Positions 29,001-39,342 are shown, counted from the first letter of the stretch. The stretch: DNA of 64,000 nt from Myxococcales bacterium (GCA_016716835.1 JADJUW010000002.1:620001-684000); one strand, 5' to 3'. Program-made: numbers and translations. The notes: a model not told the origin generated them from the letters alone.

Positions 29001-31913
29001 GGCCTCAGCGCGGGTTAAAATGGCGCGCGTGCCGTCGGCGGTGACGAGATTGCGAAAGACGATGCGCACCAGGCCTTGCGCTTCGGACGACATGGCGCCG
29101 AGCACGCGCTCGGCGTGTTGGGCGAGCGCGCCGCCGACGCCGCCGAGCGATTCATACGCCTTGCGCGCGAGCTTGCTGGCTTGCCTATCGCGCAGCTCCC
29201 ACAATTGCGCCGCGGTAAATGAGAGCAGCGGCAAGGCCGAGGGCATGTCGGCAATGGCCTGCACCATTTCGCCGGGCAGGGCAGGGTCGTCGAACTCGTA
29301 GCCGGCGCGGCGCGCGGGCTCGATGAGGATGCGCAGCAAGTCATCCGGCGTCGGCGTCGCGAGCAGTTGCAGGCCGCTGACCAAGCGGTCGCGCAAGGCC
29401 TCGAGCTGTTGGCAGCGCAGCAAGAAGTCGTCGCGCACGGTGAAGACGACGCGAATGGGGTCGGCCGGCGATAACGACGCCTGCAGCAGCATGTCGACAT
29501 ACGCCTTGCGCTCGGCGACGTCGTGGCACAAGGTGAAGAGTTCTTCGAACTGATCGACGTAGAGCATCAGGCTCTGCTTGCGCGCCGTGGCCCACGCGCG
29601 CAGCACGTTACCCAGGCCCGCGCCGGCAAGCGCCTCATCGGTGGTGGTTTCGAGACCTTCGAGGCCGCGCACCATGGTGCGCAGCGCCAGCAGCGGCGAG
29701 CCGCCGGGCCGGACGATCACTGACTTCCAGTGGCTGCCCAGCGCAGGCAGCACACCGGCTTGAATGAACGAGCTCTTACCAGCACCCGACGGGCCGACAA
29801 TGCCGAGCATGGCGGTGACGCGGAGGCGATTGGCGACGGATTCGGTTTCGCGCTCGCGACCGACAAACATGTCGGCGTCATCGGCGGTAAAAGCAGCCAA
29901 GCCGCGATACGGCGCGCGCTCATTGAGTTTGCGCTCGCTGTCGAGCGCCTCAATGGCGACTTGCGTGCTCAGCCACCCCCACAGCGTGTGGTCGCTCTTT
30001 TCAAAGCCGGTTGGCATGGAGACTAGGCGCGCGCCGCTGCGGCCCGAGCCGTCGAGCACGAACAGCTCGGCGTCTTCGCCCGGGGCTGGGGCGGAAACTT
30101 GGAAAAATGGTGCAAGGCGAAGCACCGGCGCGCCGTCTTGCGTCACCAGCAGCGGCTCGCCGGAGGTGACCTCGGCGCCCGCTTGCAACGGCACGACCGG
30201 GCGCGGCTGGCGGCGCGTCCCCATCCAGCGGTCGGCCGTCTCGCCATGCGGCACCACCAGCAAATAATCGTGCAGCCACGCCAGACCGGCGAGCGCGACT
30301 TGCAGCTGCGGCATGGTCTCTTCGAGCAGGCGTTTGGTGGTCGCGGCATCGGGCGCGAGCGCGGTTTCGTAGTGGTCCTTGGTGGCGACAAGGGCCCGCA
30401 TCGCGCGCGATACGGCGGAGCGTTCGCTCGGCTCATCGCTGGTGCGCGAGGTGGTGCGCGAGGTGTCGGGACAAAACAGCTCGATGAGCTCGGGCAGCGG
30501 CGCGCTGTCGCGGCGATCGGTAAATTGCACGGCGATGAGCTCGGCGAGGTCGAGCCACTCCATTTCATCGAGGCCATGGCGCTTGAGCTGGCCCAGCGCG
30601 CGCGCGACGTCGGGCTGGCCGCGCTCAGCCAGCGTGCCGTAGTGGGTCCAGCAGGCGAGCGATAAGTTGCCGAGCAAGCGCGTGGTGACGCGCATGATCT
30701 GAAACACGGCAGACAGGCCCTGGTGGGCGTTGCGCACGCTATCGAGCGCGGAGACGGCCTCGGCGAGTGGTTGCGGCGCGGTTGACAGCAACGCTTCGCG
30801 CAGCGCTGCGTCCAGCGTCGGCAGCTTGACCGGCTCTTGGTCAAAGCCAGTCGCCTTGCGCATCGCCGCGGCGAGTTCGACCGCGGTCTGGTAGCGATTC
30901 GCAGGCCGCTTGGCGAGCGCTTTTGCAATCACGGCATCGAGCGCGGGCGGCAAATCGCCGCCGAGTGGTGGTGGCGCCTGCCGCGCATGCGCGCGCGCGA
31001 GCTCCATGGAGTTCTTGCCCTTAAATGGCAGCCGGCCGGTTAGGACCTCGTAGGCCAAGATGCCAAGCGCGTAGACATCCGTGCGCGCGTCGGTGGGGAT
31101 GGTGGGCACCCATTGCTCGGGCGCCATGTAGGCGGGCGTGCCGATGGTGTCGCTTTTTTGCACGGGCAAGGCGCTGGCATCGAGCGTCATCGCGCGTAGC
31201 TTGGTTAGGCCTGGCCCAACGGTTGGCTTGGCGCTGATGGTTTCGGTGGCCCCGCTGCGCTGTGAATCACTGTGAGCTGCGCTCGCCTGGGTTCCAATGA
31301 CGCTAGCCGGCGTATCCGTTGATGGCGGTTGAGCAGTTGTGGGCGAGTCAGCGGCGTCATCGCCGCCCTCGGCCGCGCCGCTACTACCGCTGAGCTTGGC
31401 AATTCCCAGATCGAGCAGCTTGGGCAGCAGCCGCCCTGCGCGCGCGATGACCATGACGTTTGCCGGCTTTAGATCGCGGTGGATGATGCCTTGCTCATGC
31501 GCGGTGTGCACCACTTCGCACAATTTGTCGAACAGCGGCACGAACTTCTCGACCGGCAACGGCCCGTGTTTTTTGAGCAGCTCATTGAGCGGCGTGCCGC
31601 GCACCAGCTCCATCGCGGTCCACAGCGTGCCGTCTTCTTCGACGCCGAAAGCATAGATGTGCGCGGCGTAGGGATGGTCTAGCTGCGACGCAAACTGTGC
31701 TTCGCGAAGAAACTGCGCCGCAAACGCCGAGTCGGCGTCGGCGCGCGCGAGCGGAATCTTGATTACCGCCTCACGGCCGAGGCTGATTTGCTCGGCGAGG
31801 TAGACGGCGCCAAAGCCGCCGGCGCCGATTTGCTGGTGCACCACGAAGTCGCCGAGCAGGCGGCCGGTCATGGGGCTATTGGGCGTGCCGTCGGTGCGGG
31901 TTGTGGTCGTCAC
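25956..31913 (-). CDS. Ser/Thr protein kinase-nSTAND NTPase-transmembrane-WD40 protein
   Basis: 1985 residues from GTG 31913. The N-terminal kinase has GAGGFGAVYLA, K52, HRD at 145-147 and DLG at 168-170 (in place of DFG, common in bacteria). An nSTAND-type P-loop ATPase follows: GPSGAGKS near 705 and YVDQFEEL as Walker B. A transmembrane helix (about 1090-1115) separates it from WD40 blades (about 1170-1930). Such proteins are sensors or signal hubs in myxobacteria, with kinase and NTPase inside and the propeller outside. The last 55 residues (from about SSSMDKL) do not look like a blade and run antisense into lanC copy 2. ATG 31871 is an alternative start. The WD40 half is much AT-richer than the kinase half. 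Confidence 0.88.
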   Translation of the reverse strand: MTTTTRTDGTPNSPMTGRLLGDFVVHQQIGAGGFGAVYLAEQISLGREAVIKIPLARADADSAFAAQFLREAQFASQLDHPYAAHIYAFGVEEDGTLWTAMELVRGTPLNELLKKHGPLPVEKFVPLFDKLCEVVHTAHEQGIIHRDLKPANVMVIARAGRLLPKLLDLGIAKLSGSSGAAEGGDDAADSPTTAQPPSTDTPASVIGTQASAAHSDSQRSGATETISAKPTVGPGLTKLRAMTLDASALPVQKSDTIGTPAYMAPEQWVPTIPTDARTDVYALGILAYEVLTGRLPFKGKNSMELARAHARQAPPPLGGDLPPALDAVIAKALAKRPANRYQTAVELAAAMRKATGFDQEPVKLPTLDAALREALLSTAPQPLAEAVSALDSVRNAHQGLSAVFQIMRVTTRLLGNLSLACWTHYGTLAERGQPDVARALGQLKRHGLDEMEWLDLAELIAVQFTDRRDSAPLPELIELFCPDTSRTTSRTSDEPSERSAVSRAMRALVATKDHYETALAPDAATTKRLLEETMPQLQVALAGLAWLHDYLLVVPHGETADRWMGTRRQPRPVVPLQAGAEVTSGEPLLVTQDGAPVLRLAPFFQVSAPAPGEDAELFVLDGSGRSGARLVSMPTGFEKSDHTLWGWLSTQVAIEALDSERKLNERAPYRGLAAFTADDADMFVGRERETESVANRLRVTAMLGIVGPSGAGKSSFIQAGVLPALGSHWKSVIVRPGGSPLLALRTMVRGLEGLETTTDEALAGAGLGNVLRAWATARKQSLMLYVDQFEELFTLCHDVAERKAYVDMLLQASLSPADPIRVVFTVRDDFLLRCQQLEALRDRLVSGLQLLATPTPDDLLRILIEPARRAGYEFDDPALPGEMVQAIADMPSALPLLSFTAAQLWELRDRQASKLARKAYESLGGVGGALAQHAERVLGAMSSEAQGLVRIVFRNLVTADGTRAILTRAEALEILGKHADAETTLEALIHARLLTASEGAGSLDRIEVVHEALLSAWPRLINWRREDAEGARMRDQLRAAARQWVGRNRDKGLLWRGDLLAEYRLWRSRYPSRVTDLEESFAAASVASDVKRKRIIRGLGAVVLVSLTISTIVFAGLRSKAQRSETSAKVSAARAEQQLVENYTDQAAGALTNNNAVNSLLFAAEVIRRGSASSTIDHLATTAYKTAGAATATMLGHADQITSMEFSRDGMHILTASNDGTARIWKNGDLIQLLRAHPAGGRTVAAWLGASDFIATAGSDGVVKIWDAASGQLAAQRLLHGEGVFDLVWSEISGEIVSTGVREKVVGWNVSDGTTRTIFESPNSKNTFLWSKLDPRSGEVIILIASTTSNNTRLFSSLKKRLRSLGAVDYIINSIAISTTRPEIAIGADSGEILIIESADGRVKQRFVAHVGAVSDLAWSADDSYLVSGGADAMLHVYSRDKQGMLSSSPSRVLSGHKAAIRSVALLGHDRVISASIDGSAKEWSISRGLDLNTYSHGGSLSVLAVAKDQIQIATGARNGTAMVWNSQSVFLKRVFEPVTNADYNEEPPLIADEELVRAADGGIAIWNLKNGTKRLLPGEPGVVSQIAVLAASGRIVSWRTNGTLVWQRIVDGETVKTMPIESKGVYLLSGSPVDRERFLMGLTDGKLFIVDDSGIVSEGVVPNGYPTAVEWSADGSRVLVTIETKRLNRVILIDVTTGRLLAELPGAWRAATLSPDGQHIATLAELSSTLWLWNSQGKKIWETFQPGQIYTFTWSHDSTRIFAALIDGSISIVSRVSGNREGVLLGLKRSAQDLVVVDNGTRLYAAGADREVVGWSLSDLREIARWQTAPTTSWIVGNLTSNYVVTIDLDNTTVVNHIGRITSASLHANVLVYARCVVPESIRLATRLAGDWWESPSCETSKVTQATHFRAQLVQWARSIAKILHQEGSSSMDKLNMPRATPIAPTAREASAEKNLHFLAILRHRHKPQSRHTEGLVGGRHEPA

Positions 31914-32087
31914 GGGCGCCCCGCTTCACCGCATTTCACAGACGGCCTCAGCTTTCGCGCCAAATGCACGACCGACATCCGTCTCACGGGCGTGATTGTA
32001 TCGCCGAGGTCTTCGCCGCACAAGCGCGCCACCCACTTAGCCCGCGGGCGGGGGCGCTCTACCCGTGGTCCATCGGATTGTTGGGGG

Positions 32088-33188
<1,101 letters not shown>

Positions 33189-33192
33189 GCGG

Positions 33193-34887
33193 CTACGGCT
33201 CCTTATCTTTTTTGCCAAACATGCCGCGCGCGCGCGCCGCCATGTCGCCCATTTTTTGGGCGGTGTTGCTTTGCGGCGCGGCGACGACCGGCGCCGGGCC
33301 GCGCAGCTGCAACAAGAACTCTTTCTTTTGCTCGGCAAAGGCGAGCGCGGTCTCTTCGGTGATGCGGTCGGCCTTGAGCAAGGCCATGAGGGATTCATCG
33401 AGGCGAATCATGCCGAGCGAGCGGCCGCGCTGCTGCACGTTGGGCAGCTGAAATAGCTTGTTGTCGCGAATCAGCGTCCACAGCGGCGGGCACCCCGAAA
33501 TGAGCTCGACCGCCGCGATAAAGGCGCTGTTGTCTTTATTGGGCACCAGCCGCTGCGCGATGACGAACTTGAGCGCGGCGGCGAGCGTGAAGCGAATTTG
33601 TTGTTGTTCGTTGGGTGGGAAAAAATCAATGAGACGGTCGATGGTCTTGGCGCCCGAGGGCGTGCTCATGGTCGCGATCACCAAGTGGCCGGTTTCGGCG
33701 GCGCTGATGGCGATTTCGACGGTTTCGCGGTCGCGCAGCTCGCCGATGACGATGACGTCGGGGTCTTCGCGCAGCGACGCCTTGAGCGCGGTGGCAAACG
33801 AGCGGGTATGGATGCCGACCTCGCGTTGCGACACCACGGCCAGCTTGCGCGGATGCAAGAACTCAACCGGCTCTTCGACCGTAAGAATGTGGCCGCGCTT
33901 GGTGCTGTTGATGAGATCCACCAGCGCGGCAAGAGTGGTGGTCTTGCCGTGACCGTTGGGACCGGCGATGACGACCAGGCCCTGATGATAGTTCGTGATT
34001 TTTTTTAGTTCGACCGGTAGCTCAAGCGACTCGATGGTTGGCAGCGGCTCCATGACCAGGCGAAAGCTGCCCTTGAGCCCGGTTTTTTGCCGCGAGATGT
34101 TCACCCGGCAGCGACCACCGCCCGGGATGTCGACGGCGAGGTCGGTGTAGCCGCGCTTTTCGAGGAGCTCGCGCTGCGAGAGCTGCATCAGCGGGTGCAA
34201 AATGCTCTCGACAACCTTTTCCGTCATCGGGTCGCCCCACGGTTGCATGAGCCCGGCGCACCGCATCTGCAGCGGCCGATTGGTCATGATGTGGACGTCG
34301 CTGGCGGCGCGGCCGCGGGCGGCGCGCAAGATGCCGAGCAAATCTGGTGGCGGATTGCCGAGTAGCAGACGCGAGCGCGGCGCTTGGACAGGCGGAGCGG
34401 CCGCGGGAGGCGGGGTGGGTGCCGCGTCTTGCTCAGGGGGCGGGGCAACCGGCATAGCGGCAGGCGACGCCGCGGGAGGCATGGCCGGCGGTGGTGGCGC
34501 AAACGTGCCGGCAGGCATCGCGGCCTGGCCAAAGCCCGAAATGGATCCGCCAGGATTGGCCGGCGGCATGGCAATCCCGCTGGCATGAGCCGCTCGCGCA
34601 AATCGGAGTTGGATGACGTCGCCGCGCCGCGCCGCTGAAATGGTCAGGTCGGCGGCAAACAAGGTGCAAGGCACATCGGGCGCATTGCCGTCGGTGCGAG
34701 GCACCACCATCGCCGCGTCGGTGCCCGCGATGATCGCTTCGATCTGCGGCGTCGTGAGCACCTGTTGTGACACCGGCTTGAACTCGCCGGCCATGCGCGC
34801 CATCACGGGCTTGCCGGTTTGCAGCGCGATTTCGGCGATGTCATCGCGGTCGAGCAACTTGAGAATTTGCGCGAGCTGCGCGGTCAT
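33193..34887 (-). CDS. PilT/PilU-type ATPase with a long Pro/Ala-rich N-terminal extension
   Basis: 564 residues, longer than PilU (about 380). Residues 1-100 form a degenerate PilT-N-like domain. A linker of about 70 Pro/Ala residues follows, and a second PAS-like N-domain with SDVHIMTNRPLQM begins near 190. Walker A is GPNGHGKT (about 311-318), with Walker B VIVIGELRDRET and TMSTPSGAKT in the His-box position, where Ser replaces His (IATMSTPSG instead of the usual ATVHT). That makes it an atypical ATPase, possibly regulatory. The ATG is at 34887. It precedes pilT by 4 bases. The 111 bases before 34999 hold nothing. Confidence 0.85.
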   Translation of the reverse strand: MTAQLAQILKLLDRDDIAEIALQTGKPVMARMAGEFKPVSQQVLTTPQIEAIIAGTDAAMVVPRTDGNAPDVPCTLFAADLTISAARRGDVIQLRFARAAHASGIAMPPANPGGSISGFGQAAMPAGTFAPPPPAMPPAASPAAMPVAPPPEQDAAPTPPPAAAPPVQAPRSRLLLGNPPPDLLGILRAARGRAASDVHIMTNRPLQMRCAGLMQPWGDPMTEKVVESILHPLMQLSQRELLEKRGYTDLAVDIPGGGRCRVNISRQKTGLKGSFRLVMEPLPTIESLELPVELKKITNYHQGLVVIAGPNGHGKTTTLAALVDLINSTKRGHILTVEEPVEFLHPRKLAVVSQREVGIHTRSFATALKASLREDPDVIVIGELRDRETVEIAISAAETGHLVIATMSTPSGAKTIDRLIDFFPPNEQQQIRFTLAAALKFVIAQRLVPNKDNSAFIAAVELISGCPPLWTLIRDNKLFQLPNVQQRGRSLGMIRLDESLMALLKADRITEETALAFAEQKKEFLLQLRGPAPVVAAPQSNTAQKMGDMAARARGMFGKKDKEP

Positions 34888-34998
34888 GTCGTAATTAGTT
34901 TAGAGGTCTGGCGCGGCCTGCTCAATCAGCGCGGCACGGTTTCCCAAGGCTTTACACGAGGCGTGGTAGGCGGCTCGCACACATGTGCGCGGCCGCGG

Positions 34999-35547
34999 TC
35001 AATCCGCGACGTTTTGGCAATACGCGCCATACGACGGATCGTCGACGCAGGTATTGCCCTCGCAATCGCAGCTGCGGCGCCGCACCTGGCCTTCGTCGCA
35101 CCACACCGCCGCGTTGCGATCGCAGCTGCCGAGCACGTCGACGCCGCGGCAAGGGTCGGTGCCTTCGATGCATCGGTACGCCTCGTCAACCACGCTCCAG
35201 CCGCAGGTGTTGGGGCACGAATCGGCCCACAGGCGATCGCTCAGACAATAGAGCGCGCGCCCGCCGGTGCATAGGCCCTCCGCGGTGACGTCGCCACAAC
35301 CTGGCGTCCCAGCGGGATTGGGCGTCAGGCCGGTGTAGGTCTCGATCCATTCCTTCATGAAATCAGCGCGGGTGAAGCGATCGTAGCCAACGCATGAGCT
35401 ATCGCCGCCTTTGAGCGCGCCGGCCACCCGCACGACGCCGGTGGAGTCGATGACCATGAGCGGCCCGCCTGAGTCGCCGCCACAGACGCCCTGCTCGCCG
35501 TCGCCCGCGATGCGAATAAACTGGGCGCCATCACTAGGTGGCGCCAC
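34999..35547 (-). pseudogene. trypsin-like protease, C-terminal part (Ser and Cys-rich tail), frameshifted
   Basis: This frame holds the catalytic Ser in GGDSGGPL and the S1 wall, then a tail with about 15 cysteines in CxxC-like spacing (C at GDVTAEGLC, YCLSD, SCPNTC, DPCRG, CDCEGNTC). It belongs with the His/Asp half at 35355-36098. Reading from VGDTAEAGGFGEQ leads into it. One T added to the T5 run at 35638-35642 joins the two frames into a single protein of about 365 residues. The 182-residue ORF as drawn begins in mid-domain and lacks its own signal peptide. Confidence 0.65.
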
Positions 35548-36098
35548 CGCCTCGATGCGCGAGGCGACAAACTTTTTCTCGCCGATGCTGCCGTTTTCTT
35601 GTTCGCCAAAACCTCCGGCCTCGGCCGTATCGCCAACAAAAATTCGAGCGGTTGCGTGACGATGGGAATAGGCTCGACGTTGTGCGCGGCCAGATCAAAA
35701 TCGGCGAGCTCGACGAGGGCGAGATCGAGTTCGATGGCGTCGCCGAGATAGCTGTAGGTTGGGCTGTTGATGATGCGGATGATGTCAAAGCAGGCATCGG
35801 GCTCGTAGAGGCTGGTGCCAATGCAAAATTGCTGCGACTCCGTAATGTCGCAATGCACCGCCGTGAGGACCCAGCCGTCGGCGATGACGGTGCCGGTGCA
35901 AATCGCGCCGTTTGCCCACACCCCAATGGCGCGCTCTTGGCCAAGCGAGAGCTCCACGTGCGTCGGATGATCAGTGCCGTAATATACAGCGTCTAGCTCG
36001 CGGGTGTCGCCGCATTGATCCTTGCCGGCGCCAGGGCAGGCGAGCAAGGCGCTCGCCAGCGGCAAAAGCAGGCAAATTGGCAGGCCGCGGCGGAGCAT
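35355..36098 (-). pseudogene. trypsin-like (S1) lipoprotein protease, N-terminal part, frameshifted
   Basis: From ATG 36098 the signal sequence ends in the lipobox ALLAC, so it is probably lipid-anchored. The catalytic His is H82 in LTAVHC and Asp is D125 in LDLALVE. Trypsin homology continues to about residue 153 (near 35640), then the frame leaves the family: the ORF runs on to 35355 as Arg/Ser-rich nonsense. The Ser half is in another frame. The broken gene is either decayed or carries a single-base assembly error. The ATG at 36158 is less likely because it precedes the signal peptide by 20 residues. Confidence 0.65.
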
Positions 36099-36196
36099 GG
36101 ACAAATTGTAGCGGACGGCCAGGCAAATAGCATCGGGCATTTCGGTCGGGCCCCCCAAACTTTGACTGCCGTCACAGGGTGTGGGAACACCAGGCC

Positions 36197-36841
36197 ATGG
36201 CCGACGGGAAATTATGGCATCACGGCGAAGGCTATCAGGGCGACGCGTTGGACGTGGGCTCGGTAGCCGCCTCGCCGTTTGACCAATTTAGGGCGTGGTT
36301 TGCGCAGGCCGAGGCTGCCGCGCTGCCCAAGGTAAACGCGATGGCGCTGGCGACGGCTGACCCCACGGGGGCGCCCTCGGTGCGCATGGTGCTGCTCAAA
36401 GAAATGGACGAGACGGGGTTTGTGTTCTTTACCAACTACGAGAGCCGCAAGGGCCGCGAGCTGGAGGCGCGGCACGACGCGGCGCTGTTATTTTTTTGGG
36501 ACGCGCTTGATCGCCAGGTGCGCATCGAGGGTCGCGTCGAGCGCGTGTCGGCCGCGGATTCGGATGCGTATTTCAACGTGCGGCCGCGCGAGAGCCGAAT
36601 GGGCGCGATTGCGTCACCGCAGTCCAAGGTAATCGAAAGCCGCGCCGCGCTGCAGGCGCGCGTCGACGAGGTCACGGCGCGCTTTGATCACGCCGAGCCG
36701 CCACGGCCCGCACACTGGGGCGGCTATCGCGTGGTGCCGCAGGCCATCGAATTCTGGCAGGGGCAACCCAGCCGCCTGCACGATCGGTTGCTGTATCAAC
36801 GCGACGGCGCGGCTTGGTCGCTTGTCCGTTTAGCGCCCTAA
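36197..36841 (+). CDS. pdxH: pyridoxamine 5'-phosphate oxidase
   Basis: 214 residues from ATG 36197. PdxH oxidises pyridoxine or pyridoxamine phosphate to PLP with FMN. SVRMVLLKEMDETGFVFFTNYESRKGREL is the FMN-binding region, in pieces: RMVLLK, FFTNYESRKG. The C-terminal block EFWQGQPSRLHDR is diagnostic. Length is typical (210-220). GTG 36179 lies upstream in frame but adds unconserved residues. The 3' end overlaps the amine oxidase gene on the other strand by 12 bases. It is divergent from the broken protease gene. Confidence 0.95.
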   Translation: MADGKLWHHGEGYQGDALDVGSVAASPFDQFRAWFAQAEAAALPKVNAMALATADPTGAPSVRMVLLKEMDETGFVFFTNYESRKGRELEARHDAALLFFWDALDRQVRIEGRVERVSAADSDAYFNVRPRESRMGAIASPQSKVIESRAALQARVDEVTARFDHAEPPRPAHWGGYRVVPQAIEFWQGQPSRLHDRLLYQRDGAAWSLVRLAP

Positions 36842-38560
36842 GGCTTGGCGGATGAGGTGTTGGCGGGTGGCGCGGCGCAGCCGTTTACCCTGGGCATCGC
36901 GGCGAACTTGTCGCGCGAGCACCCTCGCCCATGTTTGCGTCGCCTTCCCAGATGGCAACACCTTGCCGGCGGGCGCGATATTGTACTGCTCGAGAATTTC
37001 GACCGCGACGGCTAAGCCGGTTTCGGCGGCGCCTTCCATATAGCCTTGAAAATCGAGCGAGCAGTGTTCGCCGGCGAAGTGAAGGTTGCCGACGCGTTCA
37101 CCCTCGAGCCCATAAAATGCCCATTGTCCCGGGCGGTAACACGCATAGCTGCCAAGCGTGTGCGGATGGGTTGGCCAGTGCATGCGCACGGCGCTGTCCG
37201 CCACATAGGCCGCGGCGGTGCCTGGAAAGACCGTATCGAGCCACGGCTGCACCTCGACCGCTCGCGCCTCGGCCGTGCCATCGCCAATCGCAAGGCCGCG
37301 CGCTCCGCCGACGAAGTTGGTGATGATGCCAGCGTCGCCGGCCTGGCCGCGCGTGGTGTCCCACGTGGTTTGCAATTCGCCGACATCGGAAAACGACGAC
37401 CCGGAGGCGTCGAGCTGAGTTTTCCATACGCGCTCGGAATACTGCATCATCAGCTTGGCGTTGGTGCCGTAGCCGAGCTCGTCGATGATGGCCAGCTTTT
37501 CCGCGGGGAGACCCAGCGCGCTAATGTTGATCTCGCGTAGGCGGGTGAATGGCAGCGCGAAGACGACATGCCGCGCGACCCAGTGCTGCTGGCCCGCGCC
37601 GGTCTGCGCGGTGACGTCGTAGTGGACGGCGCCGCTGGTGTCGCCCTCCGAGACATCGGTGACCACGGCGCCGGTTTGGATGCAATTGCTATCGAGCTCG
37701 TCGATGCGTTGCCTCAGCGCCTTGGCGATCGACTCGGAACCGGCGTGGAGGTGAAAGCGCTCATCGGAGTCGCCGAAGATGAGAAAATCATCGGTGGTTT
37801 CGTAGTCGATGAGATAGAGCATGTTGAAGACTGATTGCTCGTCTACCTCAAGACCATACTCACCGAGGTAGGCCGCCTCCAGCAGCATCCGCAAATGCGA
37901 CGTGCTCGGCAGCCCCGCCTCGTTCTCGAGCCACTCGGGAATCGACATGGCGTCGATGCGCTCGAACTCGGCGTCGTCGGCCTCCGCGGCGGCCACGGCA
38001 TTGGCCATGATGTCGGCAAGATCGACAAACTCATTGAGAATGGCGGCCTTGTCGACGTGTTGGCCATCGAGGTAGTAGGTGTCGGCGAGCAGCCCTTCTG
38101 ACTCAGCGACCAAGTCGTCAAGCGCCAGGTTAAATTCATCGGCCAGCGCCTTCATGGTGAGGTGCCCGGAATCGATGAGCTCGCCGCCAAGTTCGATGAG
38201 TTGGCCGCTTGGCATTTGGTCATCCGCGCTAAAGGTGCGGCCGCCGGTGCGATCGCTAGATTCGAGCAAAATGACGGGAACGTCGGCGAGCAGCAAGCGA
38301 TAGGCGCAGTGCAGGCCGGCGAGCCCGCCGCCGACGATGACGACGGGGGGACGTTCGGTGCCCTCGTTGCACGCCTTCAGCAAGGGCGCCACGAGGCTTA
38401 GGGCCGCCGTGCTTTGCAACCAGGCGCGGCGGGTGAGGCCGCCGGTCGCTTCCTGCGAGGACGCGCCCGGGTTGGCGTTGGCCGCAAGCGCGGCGCGGCG
38501 AGTTTGCCACGCCTGGTTGGCGAGGCGCTGCAAGGATTTAAAAAGTTTGGTTCGAGCCAT
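36830..38560 (-). CDS. flavin-dependent amine oxidase with a Tat-type lipoprotein signal
   Basis: 576 residues from ATG 38560. TRRAWLQ (43-49) followed by a hydrophobic stretch and LLKAC (C64) looks like a Tat signal with a lipobox, so the folded enzyme is probably exported and anchored. FAD binding: VVIVGGGLAGLHCAYRL (73-90) and LLESSDRTGGRTFS (98-111). FAGEHCSLDFQGYMEGA near the C-terminus is the amine-oxidase FAD motif. Substrate is unknown (amino acid or polyamine). The earlier frame to 38752 overlaps the neighbour and is rejected. It follows a heme-oxygenase-like gene by 53 bases and probably shares its transcript. Confidence 0.85.
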   Translation of the reverse strand: MARTKLFKSLQRLANQAWQTRRAALAANANPGASSQEATGGLTRRAWLQSTAALSLVAPLLKACNEGTERPPVVIVGGGLAGLHCAYRLLLADVPVILLESSDRTGGRTFSADDQMPSGQLIELGGELIDSGHLTMKALADEFNLALDDLVAESEGLLADTYYLDGQHVDKAAILNEFVDLADIMANAVAAAEADDAEFERIDAMSIPEWLENEAGLPSTSHLRMLLEAAYLGEYGLEVDEQSVFNMLYLIDYETTDDFLIFGDSDERFHLHAGSESIAKALRQRIDELDSNCIQTGAVVTDVSEGDTSGAVHYDVTAQTGAGQQHWVARHVVFALPFTRLREINISALGLPAEKLAIIDELGYGTNAKLMMQYSERVWKTQLDASGSSFSDVGELQTTWDTTRGQAGDAGIITNFVGGARGLAIGDGTAEARAVEVQPWLDTVFPGTAAAYVADSAVRMHWPTHPHTLGSYACYRPGQWAFYGLEGERVGNLHFAGEHCSLDFQGYMEGAAETGLAVAVEILEQYNIAPAGKVLPSGKATQTWARVLARQVRRDAQGKRLRRATRQHLIRQALGR

Positions 38561-38613
38561 GCGCGACAGTTTGCCACGCACGTCGCGGGGGGCGAAATGT
38601 AGGTAAATTGTTT

Positions 38614-39342
38614 TTACGTGACCGGGCGCACGAGGCCGCACGCTAGCGAGACCTCGTCGCGATAGGCGAGCCACGCGGCAAGTGTTTGCTCCATGGCGGT
38701 GACGACGATCGCACGGCGCTCGGGCGCGACATGGCCGAGCACCACGTTCCAAGCCGCCGCGCGGTGACTGCCTTCGACTTGGCGATGCGCCTTGGTGAGC
38801 GCGAGGTGTTCGAGGGCTAGCCCGTAGTGTTTTACGAGCGGATGATTTTCCAGCGGCGCCTCGGGGCGCTTGGGTGAATTTGGATCGAGCTCGCCGCGAT
38901 CGTACGAGGTGCCTTCGATAAAAATGGTGGTGACCGCGGCCGCGACGTCCCAGCCTTGGTGTTGCGTACAGTCGTCGAGCACGACGCGGTAAGCTGCGGC
39001 TTTGGGTTCGAGCTTAATCTGCGCGAAGCGCGCCAAGTCCATGCCCAGCCCGCGCGGATACTCGAGAAATAGCTCGGGATGCGGGCGTCCGGCGACCAGC
39101 CCACCGGTTTCTTCTTCGTAGACATTTTCGATGAGGTCGCGCCGCGCCTCGGCGTGCGGGCATTGCACGTACGCCCACCCGACGAGCACGGGAAAGTCGC
39201 GCACGTAGGTCTCGTATTCTTGCTCAAAGTGATGGTGCAAGCGTTCGCGGGGTACGAGGCCGCTGGTGAACAGCGGCCAGCCCCAATGCACCTTGCGCTC
39301 CATGACGAGTAGCAGGGCCTCGCGAAACGATGCGGCGTCCAT
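38614..39342 (-). CDS. heme-oxygenase-like di-metal oxidase (HDO / PqqC-CADD-like fold)
   Basis: 242 residues. The all-helical HDO fold is recognised from NVYEEETGG with E77/E78, H88 (RPHPELF), E143 (FIEGT) and the late pair H186 and H193 (KAHRQVEGSHRAAAW). These match the metal-ligand pattern of di-iron HDO proteins such as CADD, BesC and UndA. Known members make olefins, cleave amino acids or build cofactors. The substrate here is unknown. It lies just upstream of an exported flavin amine oxidase, suggesting linked chemistry on an amine or amino acid. The ATG at 39342 is the first start. Confidence 0.8.
   Translation of the reverse strand: MDAASFREALLLVMERKVHWGWPLFTSGLVPRERLHHHFEQEYETYVRDFPVLVGWAYVQCPHAEARRDLIENVYEEETGGLVAGRPHPELFLEYPRGLGMDLARFAQIKLEPKAAAYRVVLDDCTQHQGWDVAAAVTTIFIEGTSYDRGELDPNSPKRPEAPLENHPLVKHYGLALEHLALTKAHRQVEGSHRAAAWNVVLGHVAPERRAIVVTAMEQTLAAWLAYRDEVSLACGLVRPVT

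Noticed and set aside
38561..38752. 64-residue extension of the amine oxidase
   Set aside because: Arg-rich and overlaps the upstream gene; the Tat signal begins after ATG 38560.
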